Shown: one piece after another, positions 15,965-24,126 of the stretch | Numbering within the stretch: the first letter of the stretch is position 1 | Layout of the letters: each line of letters opens with the position of its first letter | Assembly (NCBI RefSeq): GCF_900129845.1 | Contig: NZ_FQXB01000001.1 | Coordinates: 62,001-126,000 of the forward strand | Reading direction: 5' to 3' | Length of the DNA stretch: 64,000 nucleotides | Source of the DNA: Cognatiyoonia sediminum | GTDB lineage: Bacteria > Pseudomonadota > Alphaproteobacteria > Rhodobacterales > Rhodobacteraceae | Program-made: the position numbers and the translations under genes | Notes under the pieces: model-generated | Database searches by the model: none | What the model was told of the DNA's origin: nothing | Seen by the model: the letters and a program-made list of their open reading frames with translations, nothing else

Positions 15965-16767
15965 GCCGCCGCCTTTCGTTGCGCTTCACCCGCTGCGGTG
16001 GCTTGTCCTCGTGTGAGCCGCGCCATGATGCGGTCCAACACCACTTCGGACACCTTGGTGAACAAAAGATAAAACACCAAGAGCGCCCCGAAGTACCACA
16101 TGCGCCAATCCCCATGCGGGTAATCAGTAAACTGCGGTGTCTTAATGCCGCCGAGTTCTCGTGCCCAATAGACGATGTCTTCTACGCCGAGCAGGAACAG
16201 AAGCGGTGTCGCCTTGATCAAAACCATCCAAAGGTTCGACAGTCCTGGCAGGGCATATACCCACATTTGCGGAATCAGAATGCGTCGATTGATCTGGCGC
16301 TGGGTCATGCCATAAGCGGCGGCCGTTTCGAGTTGTGCTTTCGGCACAGCTCGCATCGCGCCAAACAACACGTTGGCTGCGAAGGCGCCAAACACGATTG
16401 AGAAGGTCAAAACGGCGAGCAAAAACCCATAGGTCTCATGCTGCCATTGCGGTGCACTGCCCAAAGGCAATTTGGCCGCCGTGCAGACAACGAAGTCATT
16501 TCCTTGGTAAACCGGATCAGTCCACTCAGGGCATTTCCAGCGGTGGCGGATGTATTCAAACATCTGATCCAAAGCGATGACAAAGAAGAGAAAAAAGGCG
16601 ATGTCCGGTACACCTCGGACGATCGAAATATAAGCTTTGCCAATCCACCGCAGCGGAGCAACGCTGCTGCGCGCGGCTGACGCGCCTCCAAATCCAAAGG
16701 CAAGCGCGGTTGGAGCGGTAATTGCCAAGAGCAAAAGAACTGTGCCGACGGCGAAATAGATGTTCAT
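15961..16767 (-). CDS. ABC transporter permease, polar amino acid type (HisQ-like)
   Basis: A 268-residue permease paired with the adjacent one. It has an N-terminal membrane segment with a conserved PDIAFFLFF stretch after IVRG, a long periplasmic loop with two cysteines, and an EAA loop (LETAAAYGMTQRQINRRILIPQ). The periplasmic insertion of ~50 residues after helix 2 is larger than in HisQ. It follows the binding-protein gene after a 155-bp gap containing a strong hairpin, so it may be expressed at a lower level than the binding protein. Confidence 0.92.
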   Translation of the reverse strand: MNIYFAVGTVLLLLAITAPTALAFGFGGASAARSSVAPLRWIGKAYISIVRGVPDIAFFLFFVIALDQMFEYIRHRWKCPEWTDPVYQGNDFVVCTAAKLPLGSAPQWQHETYGFLLAVLTFSIVFGAFAANVLFGAMRAVPKAQLETAAAYGMTQRQINRRILIPQMWVYALPGLSNLWMVLIKATPLLFLLGVEDIVYWARELGGIKTPQFTDYPHGDWRMWYFGALLVFYLLFTKVSEVVLDRIMARLTRGQATAAGEAQRKAAA

Positions 16768-16887
16768 GTGCTTACCTGTGGTCAGGTAGCAGCTAAGCCA
16801 TGTGAGCCCTTCTAGGCTGGCCGGGTCGACACAATACGCAAAAATGAGAACACCATCTGGCGCATATCGCGCCGGTCAAATTGAAAC

Positions 16888-16913
16888 GCGCCCCGACCAT
16901 AAGGCCGAGGCGC
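16888..16913 (-). terminator. Intercistronic hairpin after the binding-protein gene
   Basis: On the minus strand an 11-bp stem (GCGCCTCGGCC pairing with GGTCGGGGCGC, two G-U pairs) with a 4-base loop starts about 10 bp after the binding-protein stop. It is followed only by GTTT, not a long T-run. Such hairpins often attenuate read-through and protect the 3' end of binding-protein mRNA, giving an excess of that subunit over the permeases. Confidence 0.6.
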
Positions 16914-16922
16914 AAACGGTCC

Positions 16923-17648
16923 TTATTCGAAAGGAACGCCGATTTCCCACTTCACGATCAGCTCATTGAGAGAGCCGTCAGCCTTCATCGACTGGATCGC
17001 AGCGGTCAGTTTCTCGCGCAGCTCGGTATCGCTTTCGCGCACACCCAGACCAACGCCGCCACCCAACATCACGTCAGGGCCAACGATGGACAAATCAGCT
17101 TCCGAATCCGCGATAGGCGCCAGATAAGAAGCGTCTGCCAGAACCGCATCCGCTTCGCCGTTTTTAACGGCAGCAATCGTTTCTTCAGGTGTGGCGAATT
17201 CCAACAGAGTTGCGCCTGTGGACGCAATGTAGTTGGCCTGGATTGTACCAGTTTGCGCTGCGATTACACCGCCATCAAAATCGATGTCCTCAGACATACC
17301 CAAATATGCGGATGGATCGGGCTGTGTGTAAGCCTCTGAAAAGTCGATCACTTCGTCGCGCTCATCCGTGATGGACATACCCGCGATGATGACGTCGTAG
17401 TTGCCGGATACGAGGTTTGGAATAATGCTATCCCATTCGTTTGTGACCCACTCACATGTCAATTCAGCACGTGCGCAAAGCTCATCACCGACTTCACGCT
17501 CAAAGCCGTCAACTTCGCCAGCATCGTTGATGAAGTTCCACGGAGGGTAGGCGCCCTCAGTACCCAGACGCACAACGGCATGGCCGTCGGCATAAACGCC
17601 AGTGGCCGCGAAAGCTGCCAGCGCAGTTGAAAGAATGAGTTTTTTCAT
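16923..17648 (-). CDS. ABC transporter periplasmic binding protein, amino acid/amine type
   Basis: A 241-residue SBP_bac_3-family protein with a signal peptide (MKKLILSTALAAFAATGVYA, cleavage after ADG or nearby) and the classic VRLGTEGAYPPWNFI start of mature polar amino-acid binding proteins. FSEAYTQPDPSAYL and AVKNGEADAVLADASYL mark the second lobe. Two cysteines in CARAELTCEW probably form a disulfide. It captures the substrate for the two permeases and ATPase of the same operon. The ligand (basic amino acid, polyamine or similar) is inferred only from the neighbouring genes. Confidence 0.93.
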   Translation of the reverse strand: MKKLILSTALAAFAATGVYADGHAVVRLGTEGAYPPWNFINDAGEVDGFEREVGDELCARAELTCEWVTNEWDSIIPNLVSGNYDVIIAGMSITDERDEVIDFSEAYTQPDPSAYLGMSEDIDFDGGVIAAQTGTIQANYIASTGATLLEFATPEETIAAVKNGEADAVLADASYLAPIADSEADLSIVGPDVMLGGGVGLGVRESDTELREKLTAAIQSMKADGSLNELIVKWEIGVPFE

Positions 17649-17674
17649 CAGTTTCTCCCGGTTTGATGTTGGAA

Positions 17675-18445
17675 TTATGCAGCCACGGTTGCGGAAAGGA
17701 AGCCCTTAAGCCGCTCCGTCTGCGGGTTTTTGAAAACGGCCTCTGGCGGGCCTTCCTCTTCGATCTTGCCTTGGTGAAGAAAGACCACATGGTCGCTCAC
17801 ATCGGAGGCAAGCCTCATATCATGGGTGACAATGATCATGGTGCGCCCTTCGGCAGCGAGGTCTTTGATCACTCTAACCACTTCTTGTTCCAGTTCTGGG
17901 TCAAGCGCGCTTGTTGGTTCGTCAAACAAGAGCGCCTTTGGTTCCATACAAAGCGCGCGGGCAATCGCTGCACGCTGTTGTTGGCCGCCGGATAATTGGG
18001 CGGGATAGACATCGCATTTGTCGCCGATGCCGACCTTATCAAGGTATTTCAGCGCTGAGGCTTCAACCTCTGCTTTGTCGCGCCCCAAAACAGTGACGGG
18101 CGCCTCCATAACATTCTGCAAAATCGTCATATGCGCCCAAAGATTGAACTGTTGGAACACCATCGACAGGTTTGTCCTGATACGGATCATCTGTGCTCGA
18201 TCTGCGGGACGTCGGTTTAGGCCTGAGCCCGACCACTTCACCGGCTCGCCGTCGAATAGGATTTCACCAGATTGGCTATCTTCCAGAAGGTTGGTGCAGC
18301 GTAGAAGCGTGGATTTTCCGGACCCCGACGATCCGATCAAGGAGACCACATCGCCGGTACCGGCAACGATGTCGACGCCTTTGAGAACCTCTAAAGCACC
18401 ATAGGACTTATGTAAGTCTTTGATCTGAATGACAGGCGTTGTCAT
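17675..18445 (-). CDS. ABC transporter ATP-binding protein, polar amino acid type
   Basis: A 256-residue ATPase of the HisP/GlnQ family. Walker A is GSSGSGKSTLL (about residues 37-47), the signature is LSGGQQQRAAIARAL, Walker B is ALLFDEPTSALDPE and the switch His is in IIVTHDM. It is the first gene of the transport/amine operon, 26 bp before the binding-protein gene. A perfect inverted repeat lies 65 bp upstream of its start. Confidence 0.95.
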   Translation of the reverse strand: MTTPVIQIKDLHKSYGALEVLKGVDIVAGTGDVVSLIGSSGSGKSTLLRCTNLLEDSQSGEILFDGEPVKWSGSGLNRRPADRAQMIRIRTNLSMVFQQFNLWAHMTILQNVMEAPVTVLGRDKAEVEASALKYLDKVGIGDKCDVYPAQLSGGQQQRAAIARALCMEPKALLFDEPTSALDPELEQEVVRVIKDLAAEGRTMIIVTHDMRLASDVSDHVVFLHQGKIEEEGPPEAVFKNPQTERLKGFLSATVAA

Positions 18446-18509
18446 GGTTTTGCATCCCCTAGCAACGCCATTGGACGTATTTTGTCGCGAAATGCAAACC
18501 GAAAACGCG

Positions 18510-18528
18510 CCTTGACCTTAGGTCAAGG
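18510..18528. promoter_or_regulatory. Perfect 8-bp inverted repeat upstream of the ABC operon, spanning a stop codon
   Basis: CCTTGACC-TTA-GGTCAAGG. The central TTA is the stop codon (TAA on the minus strand) of the upstream gene. The repeat is 65 bp before the ABC ATPase start. It could be a terminator hairpin for the upstream gene (on the minus strand TTTT follows 6 bp after the stem) or an operator of the ABC/amine operon; the core TTGACCTTAGGTCAA has the T-N11-A form of LysR targets. The symmetry is seen, the role inferred. Confidence 0.5.
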
Positions 18529-19255
18529 GCGGTGTCGGCAGGGGAACGGCGAAGTATTCCGCTTCGTTCAAGACATTAAAAGACAGGTCGCCGCCGATTT
18601 GATCAGAAAAATGCGACATTTGAGATTCCGCTGCATGGGTGATTGCTGCTCGCAATGGCGCGACGTCGTTTCCCAGTGCTGCGATCAAGGGCAAAGCGGG
18701 GGTGTGTCCTGTATATCCTTGGACCGCGACCGATTGCGCCGCTTTATCGTAGCGCTGAAGCAACCTCCATGTCACCTCGTCCAGAAAGGCAACATCTGCG
18801 TGTCCCGAAGCCACTGCGTGAAGAGACGCGGCATGACTGCCGGTTTCGACGAGTGACCCGTAGGACAAGTGATCACCAGATGATGGAAAGGTCTGGCTTG
18901 CAGCCCACCCAGATTGGCTGTCGCCGCTGTTGTAGGCGAGCGTCAGCGGCGCGTTCAAATCCTGCCCCGCGCGAGTGACAACTGCGGATCGATAGTGCCC
19001 CGACGCCTCGGTTGGACCGATGGTTAAAGTCCCGACATATTGCACTTTATCTCTCAGCATTGTTCGAAAGGGCAATCCGCAGGTCATCGACAAGGCAAGC
19101 TCTGCGTCGAGCCAATGCTGCGACCAATCTTTGGGTAACTCATCTGGGGACATAAGATCGGGAAGATCCGGCAAGCCTTCTCGCACTAAATCCCAAAACG
19201 CTAGCCATCCGTCAGCGGTCTCTTCCCGCCAATACATCGGCAGGCTGGCGATCAT
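18518..19255 (-). CDS. PhnD-like phosphate/phosphonate-type binding protein, no signal peptide
   Basis: A 245-residue protein resembling the periplasmic binding proteins of phosphonate ABC systems (PhnD-like, PF12974 type). Support includes ELALSMTCGLPFRTML, YRSAVVTRAG and a DEVTWRLL segment following AVASGHADVAFL. It begins MIASLPMYWREETADG with no recognisable signal peptide, so it may be cytosolic or exported unusually. Its start overlaps the upstream TerB-like stop by ATGA, so the two are co-translated. Phosphonate binding is not established; members of this fold bind many small ligands. Confidence 0.7.
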   Translation of the reverse strand: MIASLPMYWREETADGWLAFWDLVREGLPDLPDLMSPDELPKDWSQHWLDAELALSMTCGLPFRTMLRDKVQYVGTLTIGPTEASGHYRSAVVTRAGQDLNAPLTLAYNSGDSQSGWAASQTFPSSGDHLSYGSLVETGSHAASLHAVASGHADVAFLDEVTWRLLQRYDKAAQSVAVQGYTGHTPALPLIAALGNDVAPLRAAITHAAESQMSHFSDQIGGDLSFNVLNEAEYFAVPLPTPPLT

Positions 19256-19692
19256 CCGCGGGTTTCGATCCGGCGCCGCGCGGCGTTGCTGTCCTGATCT
19301 TCAACCCCGATCATCGGGGGGACCATTCGCATGATTTGGTTTTCATGGGCATCGCGCACGCCATCTGCCAAAACGATCGCCCACATGTCTTCGACCACGC
19401 CAATGCGATCTTCGTAGGCCACGCCATCCTTGATGGCGCGTGTAAAGCGCACCGTATCGGGCGCTTCGGCCTCCAACGCTTCGCAGTCGGCCAGTAGGCC
19501 TGTCGCATCGCTCAACCCATATCGGGCTGCTAAAACAGCTTTGATCTGATCTTTTTCCACTTGCGCGTAATCGTCATCGGATCGCGCGATCCGCACAAGC
19601 AATGCGCCAAGGGCAAGCCGCGCGTCGTCATCTGCGACCTGCGGTTCGGTCGGTTCCATCAGTCGATTGAGTAAAGCACTAAACATGTTCAC
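19252..19692 (-). CDS. TerB-family protein
   Basis: A 146-residue all-alpha acidic protein with the TerB-like pattern ALGALLVRIARSDDDYAQVE and a second helical repeat ending DGVRDAHENQIMRMV. TerB-domain proteins were named from tellurite resistance but mostly act in stress or membrane-associated sensing. It is coupled to the downstream PhnD-like gene. No signal peptide or transmembrane segment is seen. Confidence 0.75.
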   Translation of the reverse strand: MNMFSALLNRLMEPTEPQVADDDARLALGALLVRIARSDDDYAQVEKDQIKAVLAARYGLSDATGLLADCEALEAEAPDTVRFTRAIKDGVAYEDRIGVVEDMWAIVLADGVRDAHENQIMRMVPPMIGVEDQDSNAARRRIETRG

Positions 19693-19720
19693 CTACATAG
19701 GGCGGGGCTAAACCCACCAC

Positions 19721-19776
19721 AATCTTTTGAGCCCAAATACTTTTGGGGGAGGCGCATCGCGCCGGGGGCAAAGCCC
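19721..19776. repeat. Recurrent gene-end element, copy A
   Basis: Between pyrG and the TerB-like gene: TCTTTTGAGCCCAAATACTT then GGGGGAGGCGC, ATCGCGCC and GGGGGCAAAGCCCC. The second part forms GC hairpins (GGCGC/GCGCC and GGGGGC/GCCCC). Similar sequences occur at three other gene ends in this window. It probably also terminates pyrG. Confidence 0.6.
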
Positions 19777-21420
19777 CTAAACCAGTCGAGAATTTTCCAC
19801 CGCCGCTTGAACAAATCCGTCAAATAGAGGATGCGGCTCAAACGGTTTAGATTTTAGCTCCGGATGAAACTGCACCCCAATAAACCAAGGGTGGTCAGTC
19901 CATTCGACGATCTCAGGCAGCCGCCCATCAGGTGACATGCCCGTAAATTTCAAACCGGCGGCTTCCAGCTTTTCACGGTATTTGATGTCGACCTCATAGC
20001 GGTGGCGGTGACGTTCTTCGATCGCGGTGCAGCCATACACCTCTGCCACTTTTGATCCTTCGGCCAGAGAGGCATCATAGGCCCCCAAGCGCATCGTCCC
20101 ACCTTTGTCATCGTCGGCCTTGCGTTCGACCTTATGGTTGCCCTGAACCCATTCTTTCAGATGGTAAACAACTGGCTCAAAACGCTTTTTCCCAGCCTCA
20201 TGATCAAACTCTTCCGATCCAGCTTTTTCAACACCAGCCACATTCCGCGCGGCTTCGATGACGGCCATCTGCATACCAAGACAAATGCCAAGGTAGGGTA
20301 TTTTTCGTTCCCGCGCGAATTGCGCAGCTTTGATCTTGCCTTCTGTCCCACGTTCGCCAAATCCGCCGGGCACAAGGATTGCATGGAAACCCTCAAGATG
20401 TGGGGTCGCGTCACCTTTGTCGAAAAGTTCTGCATCGACCCATTCGACTTTCACCTTCACACGGTTTGCCATACCACCATGTGTCAGCGCTTCTTTGATC
20501 GACTTATAGGCGTCTTCAAGCTGCGTGTATTTGCCGACAATGGCGACCTTCACTTCGCCGTCGTAGTTGTGAATGCGATCATAGACGTCGTCCCAAATCT
20601 CAAGTTTAGGTGCCGGAGCAGGGGATATACCGAAGGCGTCCAGAACCGCCTGATCCAGACCTTGCTTATGATACGCAAGCGGAGCCTCGTAGATCGAACT
20701 CAGGTCATAGGCCGCAACAACCGCCTCCTTCCGAACGTTACAGAACAGGGCGATCTTCTCGCGCTCTTTGTCCGGTATCGGCTGTTCAGACCGGCAGACC
20801 AGAATATCTGGTGCGATCCCGATGGATTGAAGTTCTTTCACTGAGTGCTGAGTGGGCTTTGTCTTCAACTCACCGGAGGCCGCCAGATAGGGTAGCAGCG
20901 TGAGGTGCATAAAGATGCACTGCCCGCGTGGCTTGTCGTGGCTGAACTGGCGGATCGCCTCAAAGAAAGGAAGGCCTTCAATGTCACCAACAGTACCGCC
21001 AATCTCGCAGAGCATGAAATCAACTTCGTCTTCGCCGATAGCGATGAAGTCTTTGATTTCATTGGTGACGTGAGGGACCACCTGAATGGTTTTGCCCAGA
21101 TAGTCGCCGCGGCGCTCCTTCTCCAATACGTCCGAATAGATGCGGCCCGACGAAACGGAATCGGTTTTACGTGCAGGCACGCCGGTGAACCGTTCGTAGT
21201 GGCCCAAGTCGAGGTCGGTCTCTGCCCCGTCATCGGTCACAAACACTTCGCCGTGCTCAAATGGTGACATCGTTCCGGGGTCGACGTTCAGATACGGGTC
21301 AAGCTTGCGAAGGCGTACGGAATACCCACGCGCCTGCAGCAACGATCCCAGCGCTGCTGATGCCAAGCCTTTCCCAAGAGAAGAGACAACGCCACCCGTA
21401 ATAAAAATAAAGCGTGCCAT
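19777..21420 (-). CDS. pyrG: CTP synthase
   Basis: A 547-residue enzyme converting UTP, ATP and glutamine to CTP. The start is [20 protein letters not shown] at 21420; 34 further in-frame codons upstream are not part of the family. The synthase domain has the SSLGKG P-loop, [11 protein letters not shown] and [12 protein letters not shown]; the class I amidotransferase domain has the catalytic Cys in [13 protein letters not shown] and the His/Glu in GVQFHPE. Length and motifs are complete. It lies downstream of secG on the same strand, the common Rhodobacterales order. Confidence 0.98.
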   Translation of the reverse strand: MARFIFITGGVVSSLGKGLASAALGSLLQARGYSVRLRKLDPYLNVDPGTMSPFEHGEVFVTDDGAETDLDLGHYERFTGVPARKTDSVSSGRIYSDVLEKERRGDYLGKTIQVVPHVTNEIKDFIAIGEDEVDFMLCEIGGTVGDIEGLPFFEAIRQFSHDKPRGQCIFMHLTLLPYLAASGELKTKPTQHSVKELQSIGIAPDILVCRSEQPIPDKEREKIALFCNVRKEAVVAAYDLSSIYEAPLAYHKQGLDQAVLDAFGISPAPAPKLEIWDDVYDRIHNYDGEVKVAIVGKYTQLEDAYKSIKEALTHGGMANRVKVKVEWVDAELFDKGDATPHLEGFHAILVPGGFGERGTEGKIKAAQFARERKIPYLGICLGMQMAVIEAARNVAGVEKAGSEEFDHEAGKKRFEPVVYHLKEWVQGNHKVERKADDDKGGTMRLGAYDASLAEGSKVAEVYGCTAIEERHRHRYEVDIKYREKLEAAGLKFTGMSPDGRLPEIVEWTDHPWFIGVQFHPELKSKPFEPHPLFDGFVQAAVENSRLV

Positions 21421-21592
21421 AGGTGGTTGATCCCCCGCGATTAGTCCAAATTTTGTGGAATCCCGAACGTCGCCATTCGCATCATCACGGGATTTAAGGA
21501 TAGTCGGATTCGGGTGCTTCAATCAACCCGTAACCCAAGATCATGTGGCGAAAAAATCGCCACACGCCATAAGTTGTAGTGAAACGAAGGGC

Positions 21593-21949
21593 TTAGTTGC
21601 CTGACGGGATCAGTGGTTCGTCACCGCCACTTGGCGGCAGCAGGCTATCACCCAGGTCGGGTGTTGTGCCGTCTTCCGCTGCTGGCGGCAACAGATCCAG
21701 ACCATCGACAACAGAAGAACCGGACGCGTTCTGCGCGCCGATGATCGTCAACGCAATCGACGTACAGATGAAGCCGATGGCGATCAGCCAAGTGAACTTT
21801 CCCAATGCCGTCGCAGCTGCTCGACCACCAGTTGGGCCACCACCGCCACCACCAAGGCCCAAGCCGGCCCCTTCGGAACGCTGCATCAATACAGCGCCAA
21901 TCAGGCTCGATGCCAGAATCAGGTGGATGACAAGGACGACATTTTCCAT
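21593..21949 (-). CDS. secG: Preprotein translocase subunit SecG
   Basis: A 118-residue two-helix membrane protein: MENVVLVIHLILASSLIGAV is helix 1 and FTWLIAIGFICTSIALTI is helix 2. Between them is the Gly-rich GLGGGGGG stretch typical of alphaproteobacterial SecG. The C-terminal tail is Pro/Gly/Leu-rich and longer than in enterobacteria. It supports SecYEG translocation. It is 172 bp upstream of pyrG on the same strand, consistent with the usual linkage. Confidence 0.94.
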   Translation of the reverse strand: MENVVLVIHLILASSLIGAVLMQRSEGAGLGLGGGGGGPTGGRAAATALGKFTWLIAIGFICTSIALTIIGAQNASGSSVVDGLDLLPPAAEDGTTPDLGDSLLPPSGGDEPLIPSGN

Positions 21950-22030
21950 GTAGCGGGGCCTTTCAGGGCGGTCATAGACATGCGGTATCTAAATGCGGTC
22001 AGCGATTGTCGCAACCCCTGAAAACAAAGA

Positions 22031-22426
22031 TCATTCGCTGACGTCGTCCATATCTGCTTGGCCGGAGATTGTACGCCGAACAATTGACCAACTTAGGCCG
22101 ATGGCCAGAACTATCGAGAGCACGACGATACCGATCCATGTCAAAACAGCGGGATTCTCCAAGGAGAGCCAGCCAAAATCATAAATCACCCAAAGCAACG
22201 TGCCCGCGATGGCGAGAACGAGGAGAATTCCAAAAAGTCCAATAGATCTGAGAGTTGCCCGCAGATAGATGATATAACCGGCGAGGAAGATGAGACCTAA
22301 GAACAGCGTGAGTGGTAGTCGGGTTTCCCAGTTTGCTTGTGCCCAAGTGATATAGGACCAACCGGTTGGATTGTAGGTCGCTGCCAGCAAGACAAAGGCC
22401 AAAACCCATCTGATCAGAAACGGCAT
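22031..22426 (-). CDS. Small four-helix membrane protein (DUF6524-like)
   Basis: A 131-residue membrane protein starting MPFLIRWVLAFVLLAATYNP, with four hydrophobic segments and a short acidic tail (ADMDDVSE). It resembles an uncharacterised Rhodobacterales family that I recall as DUF6524, but I am not certain of the number. The frame stays open for about 300 codons upstream, overlapping purA; that extension is spurious. ATG 22426 is chosen; 22474 (MSLLMV) is the alternative. It is divergent from purA and upstream of secG on the same strand. Confidence 0.7.
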   Translation of the reverse strand: MPFLIRWVLAFVLLAATYNPTGWSYITWAQANWETRLPLTLFLGLIFLAGYIIYLRATLRSIGLFGILLVLAIAGTLLWVIYDFGWLSLENPAVLTWIGIVVLSIVLAIGLSWSIVRRTISGQADMDDVSE

Positions 22427-22570
22427 GATACCCACTCGATAAAGATAAATCTCTAGGACCATGAGCAAACTCATCGCCTCTTGTCTAGGGGAAGGCGCAT
22501 TTAGCGGTTTCGCTGCCGGTAGCAGAGCGATATAGGGGCGCGGGGTTTTTCCGTTTGAAAGGACAGGCGA

Positions 22571-23863
22571 ATGGCGAATGTTGTGGTTGTCGGCGCGCAA
22601 TGGGGCGACGAAGGCAAGGGCAAGATTGTAGATTGGTTGTCCGAACGGGCCGACGTGGTGGCGCGCTTTCAGGGCGGCCACAATGCGGGCCATACGCTGG
22701 TCATTGGCGACGATGTTTACAAGTTGCACGCGCTTCCATCGGGTGTTGTGCGCGGCGGCAAGTTGAGCGTCATCGGGAATGGTGTGGTTTTGGATCCTTG
22801 GAACCTCTTGAAAGAGATCGCAGGCATTCGCGAGCAAGGCGTCGACATAAACCCCGACAATCTGATCGTGGCGGAAAATACGCCGCTGATCTTGCCGTTC
22901 CACGGTGAATTGGATCGCGCCCGCGAAGCCCAAAATTCTGTTGCGAAGATTGGCACCACCGGTCGTGGCATTGGTCCGGCTTATGAAGACAAAGTCGGAC
23001 GCCGCGCCATCCGTGTCGCTGACTTGGCAGATGCGGCGACGCTGGAGAAACGCGTTGATCGCGCGCTTTTGCACCACAATGCTCTGCGTCGGGGCTTGGG
23101 TCTCGAAGAGATCGATCGCGCGAGCCTGTTGGACCAACTCGCTGAAATCGCTCCGGATTTGCTGCAATATGCGGCGCCTGTTTGGAAAATTCTGAATGAA
23201 AAGCGCAAAGCCGGAAAACGCATATTGTTTGAGGGTGCACAAGGCGCGTTGCTCGACATCGATTTTGGAACGTATCCGTTTGTGACCTCTTCCAATGTGA
23301 TCGCCGGTCAAGCGGCAACAGGTACGGGTATTGGTCCCGGTTCAATCGATTTCGTCCTTGGCATTGTAAAGGCCTACACCACCCGCGTCGGTGAAGGACC
23401 ATTCCCGACAGAGTTGGAAGATGAAGACGGTCAGCGCCTTGGCGAGCGGGGCCATGAGTTTGGCACGACTACCGGACGCAAACGCCGCTGTGGTTGGTTT
23501 GATGCGGTCTTGGTGCGTCAAACCTGCGCGACGTCTGGCGTGAATGGGATTTCGCTGACGAAACTTGATGTTTTGGATGGTTTCGAGACGCTGAAGATTT
23601 GCGTTGGCTATGAATTAGACGGCGACCGCCTCGACTACCTGCCCATTGCCGCTGATCAGCAAGCGCGTTGCACCCCCATCTATGAAGAGATGGCAGGTTG
23701 GAACGAATCCACCGAAGGCGCGCGGTCTTGGGCGGATTTGCCAGCGCAAGCAATCAAATACGTGCGACGGATTGAGGAGTTGATCGACTGTCCTGTCGCG
23801 CTAGTGTCCACCTCACCAGAGAGAGAGGACACAATCCTTGTCACTGATCCATTCGCTGACTGA
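22571..23863 (+). CDS. purA: Adenylosuccinate synthetase
   Basis: A 430-residue enzyme joining IMP and aspartate with GTP, the first committed step to AMP. The N-terminal [20 protein letters not shown] is the diagnostic GTP/IMP site, [10 protein letters not shown] the next conserved block, and [18 protein letters not shown] the IMP loop. The length is normal. It starts after a strong AAAGGACAG ribosome site. A DUF2842 gene follows 2 bp after its stop, so the two are cotranscribed. Confidence 0.98.
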   Translation: MANVVVVGAQWGDEGKGKIVDWLSERADVVARFQGGHNAGHTLVIGDDVYKLHALPSGVVRGGKLSVIGNGVVLDPWNLLKEIAGIREQGVDINPDNLIVAENTPLILPFHGELDRAREAQNSVAKIGTTGRGIGPAYEDKVGRRAIRVADLADAATLEKRVDRALLHHNALRRGLGLEEIDRASLLDQLAEIAPDLLQYAAPVWKILNEKRKAGKRILFEGAQGALLDIDFGTYPFVTSSNVIAGQAATGTGIGPGSIDFVLGIVKAYTTRVGEGPFPTELEDEDGQRLGERGHEFGTTTGRKRRCGWFDAVLVRQTCATSGVNGISLTKLDVLDGFETLKICVGYELDGDRLDYLPIAADQQARCTPIYEEMAGWNESTEGARSWADLPAQAIKYVRRIEELIDCPVALVSTSPEREDTILVTDPFAD

Positions 23864-23865
23864 CC

Positions 23866-24075
23866 ATGACCTATAAGGGCCGCAAACGACTGTCGTTGCT
23901 GATCCTGGTGGTCGGCGTGCCAGCTTACATCATGTTGGCTGTAACAGTGATGAGCACGGCACCGCGCTTTCCATTAGTGATAGAGTTTTTCCTCTATGTA
24001 GGGCTGGGCATCGGCTGGGTTTTCCCATTGAAGTGGGTTTTCAAAGGCATCGGGCAACCTGACCCGGATCAATAG
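23866..24075 (+). CDS. DUF2842 small membrane protein
   Basis: A 69-residue protein with a basic start (MTYKGRKRLS) and two transmembrane segments separated by a short loop. The pattern, ending FPLKWVFKGIGQPDP, is that of the DUF2842 family, common in Rhodobacterales next to purA. Function is unknown. Confidence 0.85.
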   Translation: MTYKGRKRLSLLILVVGVPAYIMLAVTVMSTAPRFPLVIEFFLYVGLGIGWVFPLKWVFKGIGQPDPDQ

Positions 24076-24104
24076 AAAAAGGCGGCCAGATATCTCTGAC
24101 CGCC
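24076..24104 (-). terminator. Rho-independent terminator of the 736-aa gene
   Basis: On the minus strand a 10-bp stem (one G-U pair, loop GATA) is followed by TTTTT, 22 bp after the stop of the large acidic protein. On the plus strand the same hairpin may also slow transcripts from purA-DUF2842, but the T-run there is poor. Confidence 0.8.
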
Positions 24105-24126
24105 ATTGTTTCTGACTAGAACTGAT

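Noticed and set aside
22031-23311. 426-aa minus-strand ORF
   Set aside because: Only the last ~131 codons look like a real membrane protein; the rest runs antisense to purA.
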